NCBI GenBank assembly: GCA_029907465.1
Contig: JARYLV010000002.1
Location: 62,001 to 126,000, forward strand
Length of the DNA: 64,000 nt
Source of the DNA: Methanomassiliicoccales archaeon
GTDB taxonomy: Archaea; Thermoplasmatota; Thermoplasmata; Methanomassiliicoccales; JACIVX01
Direction: 5' to 3'
This document shows positions 26,434 to 36,267 of this stretch, piece by piece; position 1 is the first letter of the stretch, and the number at the start of each line of letters is the position of its first letter. A program made the position numbers and the translations under genes. Under the pieces are notes generated by a model. That model had not been told where the DNA came from. It searched no databases and worked only from the letters and a program-made list of their open reading frames with translations.

Positions 26434-29316
26434 ATGATTGACAACCTGACAGATATCGAGCGAAAATGGCAAGAAAGATGGTATGATGTGGGCATTAATG
26501 AGTCGGAACCTGATAACCGGCCGAAATTTATGATCATCTTCGCTTATCCTGGTGTAACTGGATATTTGCATGTAGGGCATCTGAGAGGCTATACGTATGT
26601 AGATGCGATCGCGCGTTATATGCGAATGAATGGATACAATGTCTTGTTTCCCGTTGGAACCCATGCAACGGGCAACGGTGCAATTAGTCTGGCAAAGAAG
26701 ATAAAAGCACGCGATAAGGCGACCCTCGAGTATATGTTCGCAAACGGGTGTCCAGAATCTGAAATCAATAATCTGGAGGATCCGATCAAAGTCGTTCACT
26801 TCTTTAATGATGTTTATATTAACCAGTACTGGAAAAGATTTGGTTTTCTTGCTGACTGGCGTCGTTTCACATGCACGATATATCCTGATTATCAAAAATT
26901 CATTCAATGGCAGTTCCGTAAGCTGATGGCGAAAGGGCTCTTGATCCAGAAGCCCTATTTTGCTCCGGCTTGTATTGAATGCGGTCCTGTAGCTGTGGAC
27001 CCATCCGAGACAGATCTCCAGAAAGGGGGGAGGGCGGAGATCGTTGAATATACCCTTCTTAAGTTCAAATGTGGCGAACTGTTTCTCGTGGCAGCAACGC
27101 TTCGTCCTGAGACCGTATTTGGGCAGACTAATTTTTGGGTCAATCCAGATGTCGAATATGTAAAAGTCAGGAACAATAATGAGATCTGGGTCATAAGCAG
27201 ACCTTCCTTTGAAAAGATGAAATACCAAAAAGAAGGGCTTGAGATTATTGGTACTATCGGCGGAAAAGAACTCGTAGGGAAGAAATGCATCGCTCCAATG
27301 ATCCACAGGGAGATTATGGTTCTCCCAGCAAAATTCTGTGACCCCTCAGTTGGTACAGGCTTAGTCACGAGCGTTCCATCCGATGCCCCAGATGACTGGA
27401 TAGCGTTAAAAGAACTACAAGAAGACGAGACTTCGCTATCTGAATACGGTCTCGACCCTGCTGAAATCCGAAAAATCAAGCCGATTCCGATCATCGATAT
27501 CGATGGCTGGGGACCGTTACCCGCAGTCGAGATTGTTGAGAAGATGGGTATTGAGAGAAGTGGTGACACAAGGCTCGAAGAAGCAAAGAAGATCGTGTAC
27601 CGCGACGGATTCCACAAAGGAAAGATGAATGACAATTGTGGTCAATATGCTGGATTACCGGTTCAGAAAGCAAAAGAGCTCATGCGCGATGAAATGGTCT
27701 CAAATGGTGAAGCTGAACTGTTTTACGATCTATCTGAAGAAGTGATCTGCAGGTGTGGAAAGCCTGTTGTGATCAAGAAAGTCCCAGATCAATGGTTCAT
27801 TGATTATGGCAACAAGACGTTGACAGAGGACAGCAAGAGACATGCAAGAACTATGCATATCCTTCCTCCAGAATACTATGCAAATATACAAAATGTTCTA
27901 GACTGGTTCCGTGAGAGGGCATGCGTTAGACAGGGTAACTGGCTAGGTACGAGATTCCCATTTGACGAGAAATGGATAATTGAGGCAATCTCAGACTCCA
28001 CACTTTATCCAATTTATTATCTTGTTTCAAAGTACGTAAATGAAGGATCGTTAAAGACAGAACAATTGACTGAGGATTTTTTTGACTACGTCTTCCTCGG
28101 TGAAGGCGATGTCGTAAGGGTTTCCGAAAAGACTGGTGTCGACCAAGAGCTTTTGAGAAGAATTAGAGAAGATGTCGAGTATTGGTATCCTCTCGATATT
28201 AACCTAGGCGGAAAGGAACATATGACTGTTCACTTTCCAGCTTTTCTAATGAACCATGTTGGAATTCTCCAAGAAAAATATTGGCCACGGGGAATATTTG
28301 TCAATTGGTACATCACAGGAAAACTTGGCAAGATATCAAAATCAAAAGGAGGTGCGGAACCGATCCCAGGCGCAGCGGAACGATTCGGCGTTGATACGAT
28401 GAGATTATACTATGCACACATTGCTTCGCCATTTGCGGACGTCGAGTGGGATGAGGGGACGCTCGAGAATTACAAGAGCAGAATCGATCGGATTCTTAAA
28501 ACGATCGAGGAATTGAGAAATCTCGATGGAATGGGGGACTTCAAACACATTGATCGATGGATGCTATCGAGATTGAATTCGAGGATCAGGGCCGTTCGGG
28601 AAGGGATGAGAGATTATGATCTTCGACGACTGGCCAATGAAGTATATTTTGAGATGATCAACGATATTCGATGGTACCTCCGAAGGGGAGGTAAAAACCG
28701 AAAACTCATCAATCGAGTTTTGGATGCCTGGATAAGAATGATGGCTCCGATCACCCCGCATATCGCTGAGGAATTGTGGGAGAATTCTGGTAAAGAATGT
28801 TTTGTCTCGACATCGAGTTTTCCAAATGTCATTGAGGAGGAAATCAGGCCAGATATTGAAGAAGCTGAGGAATATCTTAAATCGATAATTTCCGATATCA
28901 ACGAAATACTCGATGTGACTGGCATAACGCCTAGACATATTCGATTATACACGTCACCGAAATGGAAGCTGCAAGTGCTTTCCATGGCAGTCGACCTGGC
29001 GAAGAGTAAAGAACTTTCGATCCCAGGTTTAATGAAAATGGTCATGAAGGATCAAGTCTTAAAAACTCATGGGAAAGAAGCTTCGGATTTCGCACGAAAA
29101 ACTGCAGAAGCACTTCTTAAGTGCTCAAGTGATGATTTGGATCGATTTAAAGTTGAATTCGATGAATTCGATTTTCTCAACGAGGCTGCGCAATTCCTTA
29201 AGGATGAGTTCGGCTGCGAGATTTCAGTTCACTCCGCTGACGATCCGAACGCACCAGATCCTCAGAAGAAAGCCAGATTGGCAGTTCCGCGAAGACCAGC
29301 GATCTATGTCGAGTGA
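26434..29316 (+). CDS. leuS: Leucyl-tRNA synthetase (archaeal type)
   Basis: 960-residue class I synthetase that charges tRNA-Leu. The HIGH motif is HVGH (residues 46-49) in GYLHVGHLRGYTYVDAIARY, the KMSKS motif is KISKS (633-637). Between them are the zinc-binding and editing (CP1) regions, with TLRPETVFGQTNFWV and GTGLVTSVPSDAPDD typical of the archaeal/eukaryotic LeuRS editing site. The anticodon-binding helical domain begins near RWMLSRLNSRIRAVREG. The ATG start is about eight bases from the expected transcription start given a TATA-like CTTTTAAAT at 26396-26404, so the message is nearly leaderless. The same window encodes tRNA-Leu(TAG). Confidence 0.96.
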   Translation: MIDNLTDIERKWQERWYDVGINESEPDNRPKFMIIFAYPGVTGYLHVGHLRGYTYVDAIARYMRMNGYNVLFPVGTHATGNGAISLAKKIKARDKATLEYMFANGCPESEINNLEDPIKVVHFFNDVYINQYWKRFGFLADWRRFTCTIYPDYQKFIQWQFRKLMAKGLLIQKPYFAPACIECGPVAVDPSETDLQKGGRAEIVEYTLLKFKCGELFLVAATLRPETVFGQTNFWVNPDVEYVKVRNNNEIWVISRPSFEKMKYQKEGLEIIGTIGGKELVGKKCIAPMIHREIMVLPAKFCDPSVGTGLVTSVPSDAPDDWIALKELQEDETSLSEYGLDPAEIRKIKPIPIIDIDGWGPLPAVEIVEKMGIERSGDTRLEEAKKIVYRDGFHKGKMNDNCGQYAGLPVQKAKELMRDEMVSNGEAELFYDLSEEVICRCGKPVVIKKVPDQWFIDYGNKTLTEDSKRHARTMHILPPEYYANIQNVLDWFRERACVRQGNWLGTRFPFDEKWIIEAISDSTLYPIYYLVSKYVNEGSLKTEQLTEDFFDYVFLGEGDVVRVSEKTGVDQELLRRIREDVEYWYPLDINLGGKEHMTVHFPAFLMNHVGILQEKYWPRGIFVNWYITGKLGKISKSKGGAEPIPGAAERFGVDTMRLYYAHIASPFADVEWDEGTLENYKSRIDRILKTIEELRNLDGMGDFKHIDRWMLSRLNSRIRAVREGMRDYDLRRLANEVYFEMINDIRWYLRRGGKNRKLINRVLDAWIRMMAPITPHIAEELWENSGKECFVSTSSFPNVIEEEIRPDIEEAEEYLKSIISDINEILDVTGITPRHIRLYTSPKWKLQVLSMAVDLAKSKELSIPGLMKMVMKDQVLKTHGKEASDFARKTAEALLKCSSDDLDRFKVEFDEFDFLNEAAQFLKDEFGCEISVHSADDPNAPDPQKKARLAVPRRPAIYVE

Positions 29317-29540
29317 GCTTTTATTGTGAGAAGTTGAATGAGTTTTCGAGGCTTCGTAGTTCCTTCTCTGATTAACGAGTCAAATCTCTTCTTTTGATTT
29401 TGGTTAACCAAATCAAAAGTCGTGGATCATTACTGAAATATAATGACCTCTCCGCTATTTGAAATCTGAAGAGTTTGTATGACAATTTTTTTATAGAAAC
29501 TCACTTTTCCCGATCTTACCATTCGGTTAGGGGGATACTG

Positions 29541-32500
29541 ATGTTTGCAAGAATCGCGAATTTCATCGCGCGTCATTATAAAGGGATCATTGCAGCGTGG
29601 ATAATCGTATTAATTATTGCCATTCCCGTCGCACCGCAGGTCTTCAATATTGTGGAATATGAAGAAACGGAAATGGCTCCAAAAGATGTTGAGTCGATCA
29701 TTGCACAGGATTTCATCAACCAACATTTTCCATCGGCAGGTCGAGAAGGAACAACGATCATTGTCCTCACGAATGAAGATGTTTTCAATGAGGAAATGAA
29801 AGAAGCGGTTTTTAAAATCAAGAATGGCATCTTTAATGAAACACATGGCGGGAGAATTGATGGTGAAGTAAGGGTCGACACACTTTACGATGCCATTGAG
29901 GTTTACAGCACTGGTGTGCTGAAGAATATCAATCAGAGGTACCACCAAATAAAAGAAATGGTAGATCTCACAGCCTACGCGGTTTTCGGTATCCCCCTAG
30001 AGTTCCGGACACTCTGGCAAGAGACAAACAAGAGCTGTTTCATGGTTTTCGGTATCCCTGCAATGCATTTGGCAACCTGGATACAAATCAATATGACTTA
30101 TCCCCTGTGGAATGTAAGCACAGTTGATTCGGTTGCCTATGAACAGACAAAGAATTTGTTGATAACGAGCCTCGAGACGCAAGGATTAAATGAGTCAGAA
30201 AGATCGCTTGCAATGGGATGGTACTCAACATACATAATCGGGTGGAATGCCACAAGAGGAACACCTCTGGAATCTATGCCTTCTGAAAGGGCCTCGAGTG
30301 CTTTGTTAGGCTTTGAAAATTTCCTGCTTATCGCTCCCTTGCCCTCCGATTTCAAGGCCTTCCTTTATTCGATTTATTCGAATTTTGATTTAACAGATTG
30401 GAATGATTATCACGCTTTGAACGCGTTCTGTAAGGAACTATTCCTTTCTCAAATGCAAGCGATGACATCCGAGATTCCTGCTGATTATGCTCAATCGTTT
30501 TCCAGTTACTTTGAGACATTTTACTCTCTGTGGAACGCCTCATCGTCCGAACCAAATGACTTGCAATTCAGAGGGATCGTCGGATCGTCGGTTGACGCGT
30601 TGAGCAATGCAGTCGGTGGAGAAGAAGGAGCCTTCATCACGGCAATCTATTCATATCTAGGATGGGACGGTTGGAACAACGACTCACTCATTTCAATGTT
30701 TACGGCAACAAACATAGCAGAACTGGCTTCAATTGATCTGTGGCTTGTATTTGAAGTTGGGAAGATCCCTTCAAATGCGTCAATCTTTACGTTCCAGCAG
30801 CTCTCCCACCAGATTGTAGTTAACCATACAATTGACAACTTCCCGCTGCCGATTATCCCCGCACTTCTCTCCTCGTTCGTCAATACTCCGAAAAACGACA
30901 CAATGATCATCTCCCTAACATTCGAAAGTGACGATGAAAACATTTCACTCGGGAAAGAATCGGTAGGCATCATTCGTGAAATTGTCAAGGATTCAACATC
31001 CGGATCAGATGGTATCACGACTTACGTGACTGGATCGGATGCGATTTCCCTCGATCTCGAAAGATCAACAAACGAGGACATCGAAAGGATCGATCCGATC
31101 ACCATCGTCCTCGTCCTTATTCTAATCGGACTCTTCTTCAGATCCTTCATCGCATCCTCTGTCCCGCCAATGATTATCGGGATTGCCATGGGTGTGAGCT
31201 TTGCAGCCGTATACGCTATCGGTTCCTTTTTCCTTCCAATTCACTACAGCGTTCCAACACTCATGGTCACATCAATGATGGGGGCAGGCTGTGACTATTG
31301 TATTTTCGTTCTCTCAAGGTACAGGGAGGAGAGACGAAATGGATTATCAAAGGAGGAGAGCGTCAAGACCGCTGTAACATGGGCTGGAGAATCAATAGCA
31401 ACGAGTGGCGCGACTGTGATCATCGGGTTCGGTGTTCTGTCATTAGGTCGTTTTGAAATGCTAAAATCGATGGGTATTGGCCTTGCGCTCGGAATCACAA
31501 TCGCGCTCATTGCAGCGCTAACACTCCTCCCATCGATACTCATGCTCCTCGGGGACAGAATATTCTGGCCATCAAAGATGACAGGCGTGAAGAAAAACAA
31601 TGGAGAGAAAAACAAAGAAGGGTACTTCACGAAGAGCGCGAAATTTGCTGTCAAACACGCCAAAGCGATCGTCCTTGTTGCACTCGTTATCTCGATCCCT
31701 GCCACATATCTTGTTTTGACGCTCGAGACGAGTTATGACTTCATAGAAGCGATGCCAGATAATGAGAGCAAGCTCGGGATCGAAGTGCTTGGTGAGAGCT
31801 TTGGTGCCGGTAAAATGATGCCGACACTCATTGCTGTCGAAATGAAAAATCCTATCATAGTTAATGACTCATTTGATGTGGGTGCTCTCGATGCCATTGA
31901 AGACTTGTGCAAGGAACTTTCGAACCTGTCAAGTGTAGCGGAAATCACCAGTCCGACCCGGCCGCTTGGCGAGCATGAGCCGATCGACTATGCAAACTTG
32001 TCATTGTATCCAGAAGAACAAGCCGCGCAGTACATGGCGCTCATGAGAGGAATGATCAGCGAAAATAATTCAAAGGTCGTGCTGATCACCGTCAGCTTCA
32101 GAGAAGATCCTTTTGCGAAAGAATCGATTGATAGCATCAATGCCATCCGATCATTGGCTTCTGAATTCGCGGCCGAGAACAACAATGTCTCAGCGACCTA
32201 CATCGCTGGTTCCACAGCTATCATGTATGACATTTCGACGCTCGTTTGGGACGACTTCAAAGTCATGGAGGTCCTTGCAATCATTGGCATTTACATTGTC
32301 TTGATGATTGTTCTAGGTTCACTAATAAGCCCACTCCGTTCGATCATTACAATCTTACTGAGCATTTCCTGGACGATTGCAGTTACGATGCTTCTGTTCA
32401 ACTTCTTGCAAGGCGTCCCGATATTGTGGCTTATGCCAATGGTCCTCACCGTTGTCTGCCTCGGTTTAGGCATGGACTATGACATCTTTATCACAACAAG

Positions 32501-32798
32501 AATCAGGGAAGAGGCACAAAAGGGGAAGAGCGATACGGACGCGATCGTCCATGCAATGGAGCGGACAGGTGGCATCATCACGGCGTGTGGTATCATAATG
32601 GCAGCTGCTTTCGGCACGATGATGCTATCCGAGGGCGCGCTTTTGAGGGAATTCGGCTTTGCACTCGCCTTTGCCATCCTCCTCGATTCGACGATCGTCC
32701 GCATCTATCTTGTACCGGCTGCGATGTCGCTACTCGGTAAATGGAATTGGTACGCGCCTGGAAAGCTTCAGAGAGTCAGGAGAGACAAGGGAAATTAG
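29541..32798 (+). CDS. MMPL/RND-family membrane exporter
   Basis: 1085-residue protein of the RND superfamily, MMPL/hydrophobe exporter branch. One helix at the N-terminus is followed by a long (~480-residue) extracellular loop with many NXS/T sites, five or six helices (from ITIVLVLILIGLFFRSF), the intracellular MMPL motif TSMMGAGCDYCIFVLSRYREE, then a second helix, a shorter loop and a second bundle with GLGMDYDIFITTRIREE. The first loop is much longer than the second. Probably a proton-driven exporter of lipids or other hydrophobic compounds; the substrate is unknown. ATG 29541 is preferred over the upstream frame because GGGGGAT lies just before it. Confidence 0.88.
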   Translation: MFARIANFIARHYKGIIAAWIIVLIIAIPVAPQVFNIVEYEETEMAPKDVESIIAQDFINQHFPSAGREGTTIIVLTNEDVFNEEMKEAVFKIKNGIFNETHGGRIDGEVRVDTLYDAIEVYSTGVLKNINQRYHQIKEMVDLTAYAVFGIPLEFRTLWQETNKSCFMVFGIPAMHLATWIQINMTYPLWNVSTVDSVAYEQTKNLLITSLETQGLNESERSLAMGWYSTYIIGWNATRGTPLESMPSERASSALLGFENFLLIAPLPSDFKAFLYSIYSNFDLTDWNDYHALNAFCKELFLSQMQAMTSEIPADYAQSFSSYFETFYSLWNASSSEPNDLQFRGIVGSSVDALSNAVGGEEGAFITAIYSYLGWDGWNNDSLISMFTATNIAELASIDLWLVFEVGKIPSNASIFTFQQLSHQIVVNHTIDNFPLPIIPALLSSFVNTPKNDTMIISLTFESDDENISLGKESVGIIREIVKDSTSGSDGITTYVTGSDAISLDLERSTNEDIERIDPITIVLVLILIGLFFRSFIASSVPPMIIGIAMGVSFAAVYAIGSFFLPIHYSVPTLMVTSMMGAGCDYCIFVLSRYREERRNGLSKEESVKTAVTWAGESIATSGATVIIGFGVLSLGRFEMLKSMGIGLALGITIALIAALTLLPSILMLLGDRIFWPSKMTGVKKNNGEKNKEGYFTKSAKFAVKHAKAIVLVALVISIPATYLVLTLETSYDFIEAMPDNESKLGIEVLGESFGAGKMMPTLIAVEMKNPIIVNDSFDVGALDAIEDLCKELSNLSSVAEITSPTRPLGEHEPIDYANLSLYPEEQAAQYMALMRGMISENNSKVVLITVSFREDPFAKESIDSINAIRSLASEFAAENNNVSATYIAGSTAIMYDISTLVWDDFKVMEVLAIIGIYIVLMIVLGSLISPLRSIITILLSISWTIAVTMLLFNFLQGVPILWLMPMVLTVVCLGLGMDYDIFITTRIREEAQKGKSDTDAIVHAMERTGGIITACGIIMAAAFGTMMLSEGALLREFGFALAFAILLDSTIVRIYLVPAAMSLLGKWNWYAPGKLQRVRRDKGN

Positions 32799-32893
32799 GC
32801 GTGCTGCAGTTTCGATAAAGTGAACACAGGTCGTGATGCCATATACGGTGGTCATCAGACCTGGCTATCGTCGATTTTTTCTTTGATCTCCAA

Positions 32894-33445
32894 TCATGCA
32901 CGCCAGCGCCTAAATAAATTGTGCGTTTCGCCGATTTGATCTAAGACCTTTCCGACGACGAAGTCAACGAGATCGTCCACGGTCCTTGGATTATGATAAA
33001 AGGCAGGACATGCGGGGAGAATCTTGACACCGAGCTTACACAACTTGAGCTGGTTCTCCAGCATCACAGCACTGAGGGGGGTTTCCCTCGGGACGAGAAC
33101 GAGTGTGCGTCCTTCTTTCATCGCCACCGCAGCTACCCTCGTAATCAATGAGTCTGCGATGCCTGCTGCAATCTTTGCGATCGTGCCCTCGGAACATGGT
33201 GCGATGACCATGGCATCGAAGAATTGACTGCCTGATGAAATAGGGGCAAAGAGGTCATCGTTTCGATAGAAAAAATCTGCGAGTCGTTCAAGGTCTTCAG
33301 CGTCAATTCCCAGTTCGAACTTGATAATCTCCCTGGCCGTATCTGAAATGATAAGGGTTTTTTCGCCGCTTAGTGTCTCGAGAAGCCGCTTCCCGTAGAT
33401 TGCTCCAGAAGCTCCTGTGATTGCGATTACGGTCTTCACATGCAT
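32894..33445 (-). CDS. ubiX: Flavin prenyltransferase UbiX
   Basis: 183-residue UbiX-type flavoprotein that makes prenylated FMN, the cofactor of UbiD decarboxylases. The FMN-binding start is VIAITGASGAIYGKRLLETL; other blocks are SGSQFFDAMVIAPCSEGTIAKIAAGIADSLITRVAAV and LVLVPRETPLSAVMLENQLKL, and the closing CPAFYHNPRTVDDLVDFVVGKVLDQ. No UbiD gene is in the window. In archaea the pathway serves UbiD-type decarboxylases, including one in menaquinone or mevalonate routes. Converges with the exporter gene. Confidence 0.94.
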   Translation of the reverse strand: MHVKTVIAITGASGAIYGKRLLETLSGEKTLIISDTAREIIKFELGIDAEDLERLADFFYRNDDLFAPISSGSQFFDAMVIAPCSEGTIAKIAAGIADSLITRVAAVAMKEGRTLVLVPRETPLSAVMLENQLKLCKLGVKILPACPAFYHNPRTVDDLVDFVVGKVLDQIGETHNLFRRWRA

Positions 33446-33596
33446 GAATTATGGAGAATCATATTTTAATTCTCTTAGGACGCGATTTTTTTCGAAAGAC
33501 AGGAGAGACTTTGCCGTGAACATTTTCTATGAAAAAACAAAGGGAATTTCATGATAGTAGGAAATTGAAGCCATATTTCCACGCTGTCCAAAACAC

Positions 33597-33605
33597 TTTT
33601 ATATA
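33597..33605 (+). promoter_or_regulatory. TATA element of the S19e cluster
   Basis: TTTTATATA lies about 75 bases upstream of the S19e start, an archaeal TATA box that would start transcription near 33628. The leader contains a 17-codon ORF from ATG 33640 that runs across the S19e start and stops at 33693. Confidence 0.5.
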
Positions 33606-33676
33606 GGCAGTCTATTAATGCCGCAAGCGTCGTCATTAAATGAGCAAGATTAAAGATATTCCTGAGGTTGAATACG

Positions 33677-34117
33677 ATGGTCACAGTCTTTGATGTCCCT
33701 CCTGACAAGGTGATCGAAAAGACGGCAGAAATCCTAAAGACCTACGAGACAATCAAACCGCCAGAGTGGGCAGATTATGTTCGGACTGGTCGCCACACAG
33801 AGAAATCACCGGTTCAACCAGACTGGTGGTACACAAGAGCCGCATCGATCCTTAGAAAAGTATATATAATGGGGCCCATAGGCACATCGAGGCTCGCGGC
33901 AGAGTATGGCGGTTTCGCTGATCGCGGGTCCAAGCCGAACAGGGCGGTTAAAGGAAGTGGATCGATCACGAGGAAATGCTTGATGCAACTGGAAGCATCG
34001 GGCCTTGTCATGAAAGATAAGAAAAAAGGAAGGGTCGTCACCCCTAAAGGGCGGTCCCTTCTTGATAAAATCGCAAAAGAGATTCATGACGAAATGACTA
34101 AATCAACGACAAGTTAA
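33677..34117 (+). CDS. rps19e: Ribosomal protein S19e
   Basis: 146-residue small-subunit protein of archaea and eukaryotes. The family's VFDVPPDKVIEKTAE start, the PEWADYVRTGRHTEKSPVQPDWWYTRAASILRKVY core and GSGSITRKCLMQLEASGLV are all present; the fold is a winged-helix type. ATG 33677 has GAGGT eight bases upstream and is preferred to TTG 33668. First gene of a run of short translation genes in conserved archaeal order. Confidence 0.96.
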   Translation: MVTVFDVPPDKVIEKTAEILKTYETIKPPEWADYVRTGRHTEKSPVQPDWWYTRAASILRKVYIMGPIGTSRLAAEYGGFADRGSKPNRAVKGSGSITRKCLMQLEASGLVMKDKKKGRVVTPKGRSLLDKIAKEIHDEMTKSTTS

Positions 34118-34131
34118 ATGGTTGTGATCCT

Positions 34132-34461
34132 ATGGAGGATGCTGAGCTCGAGGAACTAAGAAGAAGAAAACTCGCCGAGCTTCAGAGGCAAAGGGAACAG
34201 CAGTTGCTCGCTGAGGAACAGGCGAGACAAATTGAAGCAGAGCGACAAGCCCTCCTTAGACAGATCCTTACGCCAGAAGCGAGGGAAAGACTGGGTACAG
34301 TCAAGATGGCATATCCCGATATTGCAAGGTTGGTCGAAGATCAACTCATCATGCTTGTTCAAAGTGGGAGGCTGGACAGGCAGATTGATGATGCGACCCT
34401 GAAGCAGATCCTGAGGCGTGTCGCGCCTAGAAGAAGGGAAATCACGATTGAGAGGAAGTGA
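34132..34461 (+). CDS. PDCD5-like DNA-binding protein
   Basis: 109-residue homologue of human PDCD5/archaeal DNA-binding protein. A strongly charged N-terminal helix ([20 protein letters not shown]) is followed by a three-helix bundle with [28 protein letters not shown] and the basic tail [15 protein letters not shown]. The gene commonly sits between S19e and L39e in archaea, as here. Biochemical role unclear; DNA binding has been reported for archaeal members. Confidence 0.93.
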   Translation: MEDAELEELRRRKLAELQRQREQQLLAEEQARQIEAERQALLRQILTPEARERLGTVKMAYPDIARLVEDQLIMLVQSGRLDRQIDDATLKQILRRVAPRRREITIERK

Positions 34462-34463
34462 CT

Positions 34464-34619
34464 ATGGCTCGAAATAAACCGTCGGCAATGAAATCTCGCC
34501 TTATGAAGGCGACAAAACAGAATCGTAGGGTCCCCGCGTGGGTAATGATCAGGACAAATAGGAACTTCTTGCGACATCCGAAGCGCCGGAATTGGCGGAC
34601 GCATAAACTAAAGGAGTAG
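34464..34619 (+). CDS. rpl39e: Ribosomal protein L39e
   Basis: 51-residue, highly basic large-subunit protein lining the exit tunnel. The sequence [20 protein letters not shown], then [14 protein letters not shown] and the closing [10 protein letters not shown], is the family signature. Starts two bases after the PDCD5-like stop and ends seven bases before L31e. Confidence 0.96.
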   Translation: MARNKPSAMKSRLMKATKQNRRVPAWVMIRTNRNFLRHPKRRNWRTHKLKE

Positions 34620-34626
34620 GGATTCT

Positions 34627-34890
34627 ATGGAGCAAGAAGAGAAGATACTCAATATCCCTCTAAAAGACACCAAGAAGGTGCCAAGGACTCAGAGGGCTGA
34701 GCGTGCGATCAAAGAAGTCCGTGAATATATCGTACGGCATCTAAAAGCTGATGAGGAGGATATTTGGATCGATAACCGATTGAATGAGGCGATCTGGAGC
34801 AGGGGAATCAGCAAACCGCCGTTCCGCATCAGAGTCAAGGCGGTCAAATTCGAAGACGGACTCGTTGAGGTCTCCCTCCCAGAGGACTAA
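34627..34890 (+). CDS. rpl31e: Ribosomal protein L31e
   Basis: 87-residue large-subunit protein. Recognisable are the RAERAIKEVREYIVRHLK helix, the DNRLNEAIWSRGISKPPFRIRVK segment and the closing VEVSLPED. Part of the S19e-PDCD5-L39e-L31e-eIF6 cluster; GGAG just upstream of the ATG overlaps the L39e stop. Confidence 0.95.
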   Translation: MEQEEKILNIPLKDTKKVPRTQRAERAIKEVREYIVRHLKADEEDIWIDNRLNEAIWSRGISKPPFRIRVKAVKFEDGLVEVSLPED

Positions 34891-34908
34891 TCAATCGGTG
34901 CGTTTGGC

Positions 34909-35568
34909 ATGATGAAGCTTTCAAACTACAACGGAAACCCGTATATTGGTGTTTATTGCGTCGCAAATGAATTTTTTTCTTTAATCCCTTTTGATTCATC
35001 AAAATCGCTTGAACGTGACATTGAGGAGGCTCTTGGCGTTCAGGTCGAACGATGCTCGATCGCTGGTACAAACATCCTGGGATCTCTTGTTGCAATGAAT
35101 TCATACGGTGCGGTTGTTACCAATATGGCCTCCCAGGAGGAGATCAAAGTCATTTCGAAAAGGATCCCAGTCTACCGAATCGAAGACAAATTAAATGCGA
35201 CCGGCAACAATATTCTCGTTAACGACAACGCTGCTCTTGTTCATCCAGAAATCGGAAAAAAGGTTCTGAGGAAGATTGAGAAGGTTTTGCAAGTCGAAGT
35301 TGTTCAGGGAGTACTAGCAGGGCATAAGACTGTGGGATCCGTTTGCATCGCGACAAATAAAGGTGTTCTCTGCCATCCAAATACGAAAAAAGAAGAGCTA
35401 GAAATGATCCGATCACTCTTCAAGGTTCCTGCCTCGATCGGGACGCTCAATTACGGTACGCCGATCGTGAGAGCTTGCCTTGTCGCTAATTCAAGGGGAG
35501 CAGCCGTTGGATTTAAGAGTACACCTATTGAGTTGGGGCGCGTGGAAGATGCGCTCGGGCTCGTGTGA
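34909..35568 (+). CDS. eif6: Translation initiation factor 6
   Basis: 219-residue aIF6, which binds the large ribosomal subunit and prevents premature joining with the small one. The pentein fold shows its repeated units: NPYIGVYCVANE, GSLVAMNSYGAVV, GNNILVNDNAALVHPEI, GSVCIATNKGVLCHP and ACLVANSRGAAVG. It follows L31e as in many archaea; L18Ae/LX and prefoldin alpha, often next, are missing here. ATG 34909 or the adjacent 34912. Confidence 0.95.
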   Translation: MMKLSNYNGNPYIGVYCVANEFFSLIPFDSSKSLERDIEEALGVQVERCSIAGTNILGSLVAMNSYGAVVTNMASQEEIKVISKRIPVYRIEDKLNATGNNILVNDNAALVHPEIGKKVLRKIEKVLQVEVVQGVLAGHKTVGSVCIATNKGVLCHPNTKKEELEMIRSLFKVPASIGTLNYGTPIVRACLVANSRGAAVGFKSTPIELGRVEDALGLV

Positions 35569-35619
35569 TTTTTTGAGCTAATAGCGATAAAATTGAGGCG
35601 AGACGAAATCTGCTCGCTC

Positions 35620-36255
35620 TCAGGGCGAGAAAATCCAATACTCGGTCTCTGTGGGAAGGTCCTCCTTCGCGAATTCGATTTCATTACCGACCCGGAGAAT
35701 CCTTTCCTCGGGGATACCTGATAAGAAGACATCAACAGGCTGAATCGAAAGCGCCAGACCAGCAACCCTGAAATGCATTGGGATAACAATCTTAGGAGCC
35801 AGATCATTGACGACTTCCCGTGCTGATCCGATGTCGATCGTCGGGATACCGCCAACTGGGAGAAAGAGGACATCGATTGATCCAAGTGCCCTGATCTGAT
35901 CCTGACTCAGACGATGACCGAGATCTCCGCAGTGGCAGAATCTGATCCCATCTAATTCAAAGGCGAAAACGATGTTCTTTCCACGCTTAGATCCGCCGAC
36001 ATCGTCGTGAGCGGTGACAATACCAAGAATCTTGACGTCCTTGATCGATCGCTCACCAGGTTCCCTCACGGCTATGTAGTCCCCTTTGACGATTCTCAGT
36101 GCATTGTGGTCGAAATGGTCGTGACTCACCAAGACGATATCCGCTTTCGCATGCGGAGGCTTGATCCCCAACGATTTACCATCGTGTGGATCAGTGATGA
36201 TGGTAAGAGTGTCTTTGATCTCAAAGCACGCATGACCATGCCATTTAATTTTCAT
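35620..36255 (-). CDS. UlaG-like metallo-beta-lactamase-fold hydrolase
   Basis: 211-residue MBL-fold protein of the UPF0173/UlaG-like group. The metal site shows in IKWHGHACFEI, VSHDHFDHNAL (HxHxDH), VTAHDD, CHCGDLGH and IPMHF. The substrate is unknown. Start ATG 36255 is supported by GAGGTG about six bases upstream. It lies just downstream of a zinc-ribbon membrane protein gene (12-base gap from this start), so the two are probably one transcript. Confidence 0.88.
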   Translation of the reverse strand: MKIKWHGHACFEIKDTLTIITDPHDGKSLGIKPPHAKADIVLVSHDHFDHNALRIVKGDYIAVREPGERSIKDVKILGIVTAHDDVGGSKRGKNIVFAFELDGIRFCHCGDLGHRLSQDQIRALGSIDVLFLPVGGIPTIDIGSAREVVNDLAPKIVIPMHFRVAGLALSIQPVDVFLSGIPEERILRVGNEIEFAKEDLPTETEYWIFSP

Positions 36256-36267
36256 ATCGAACACCTC

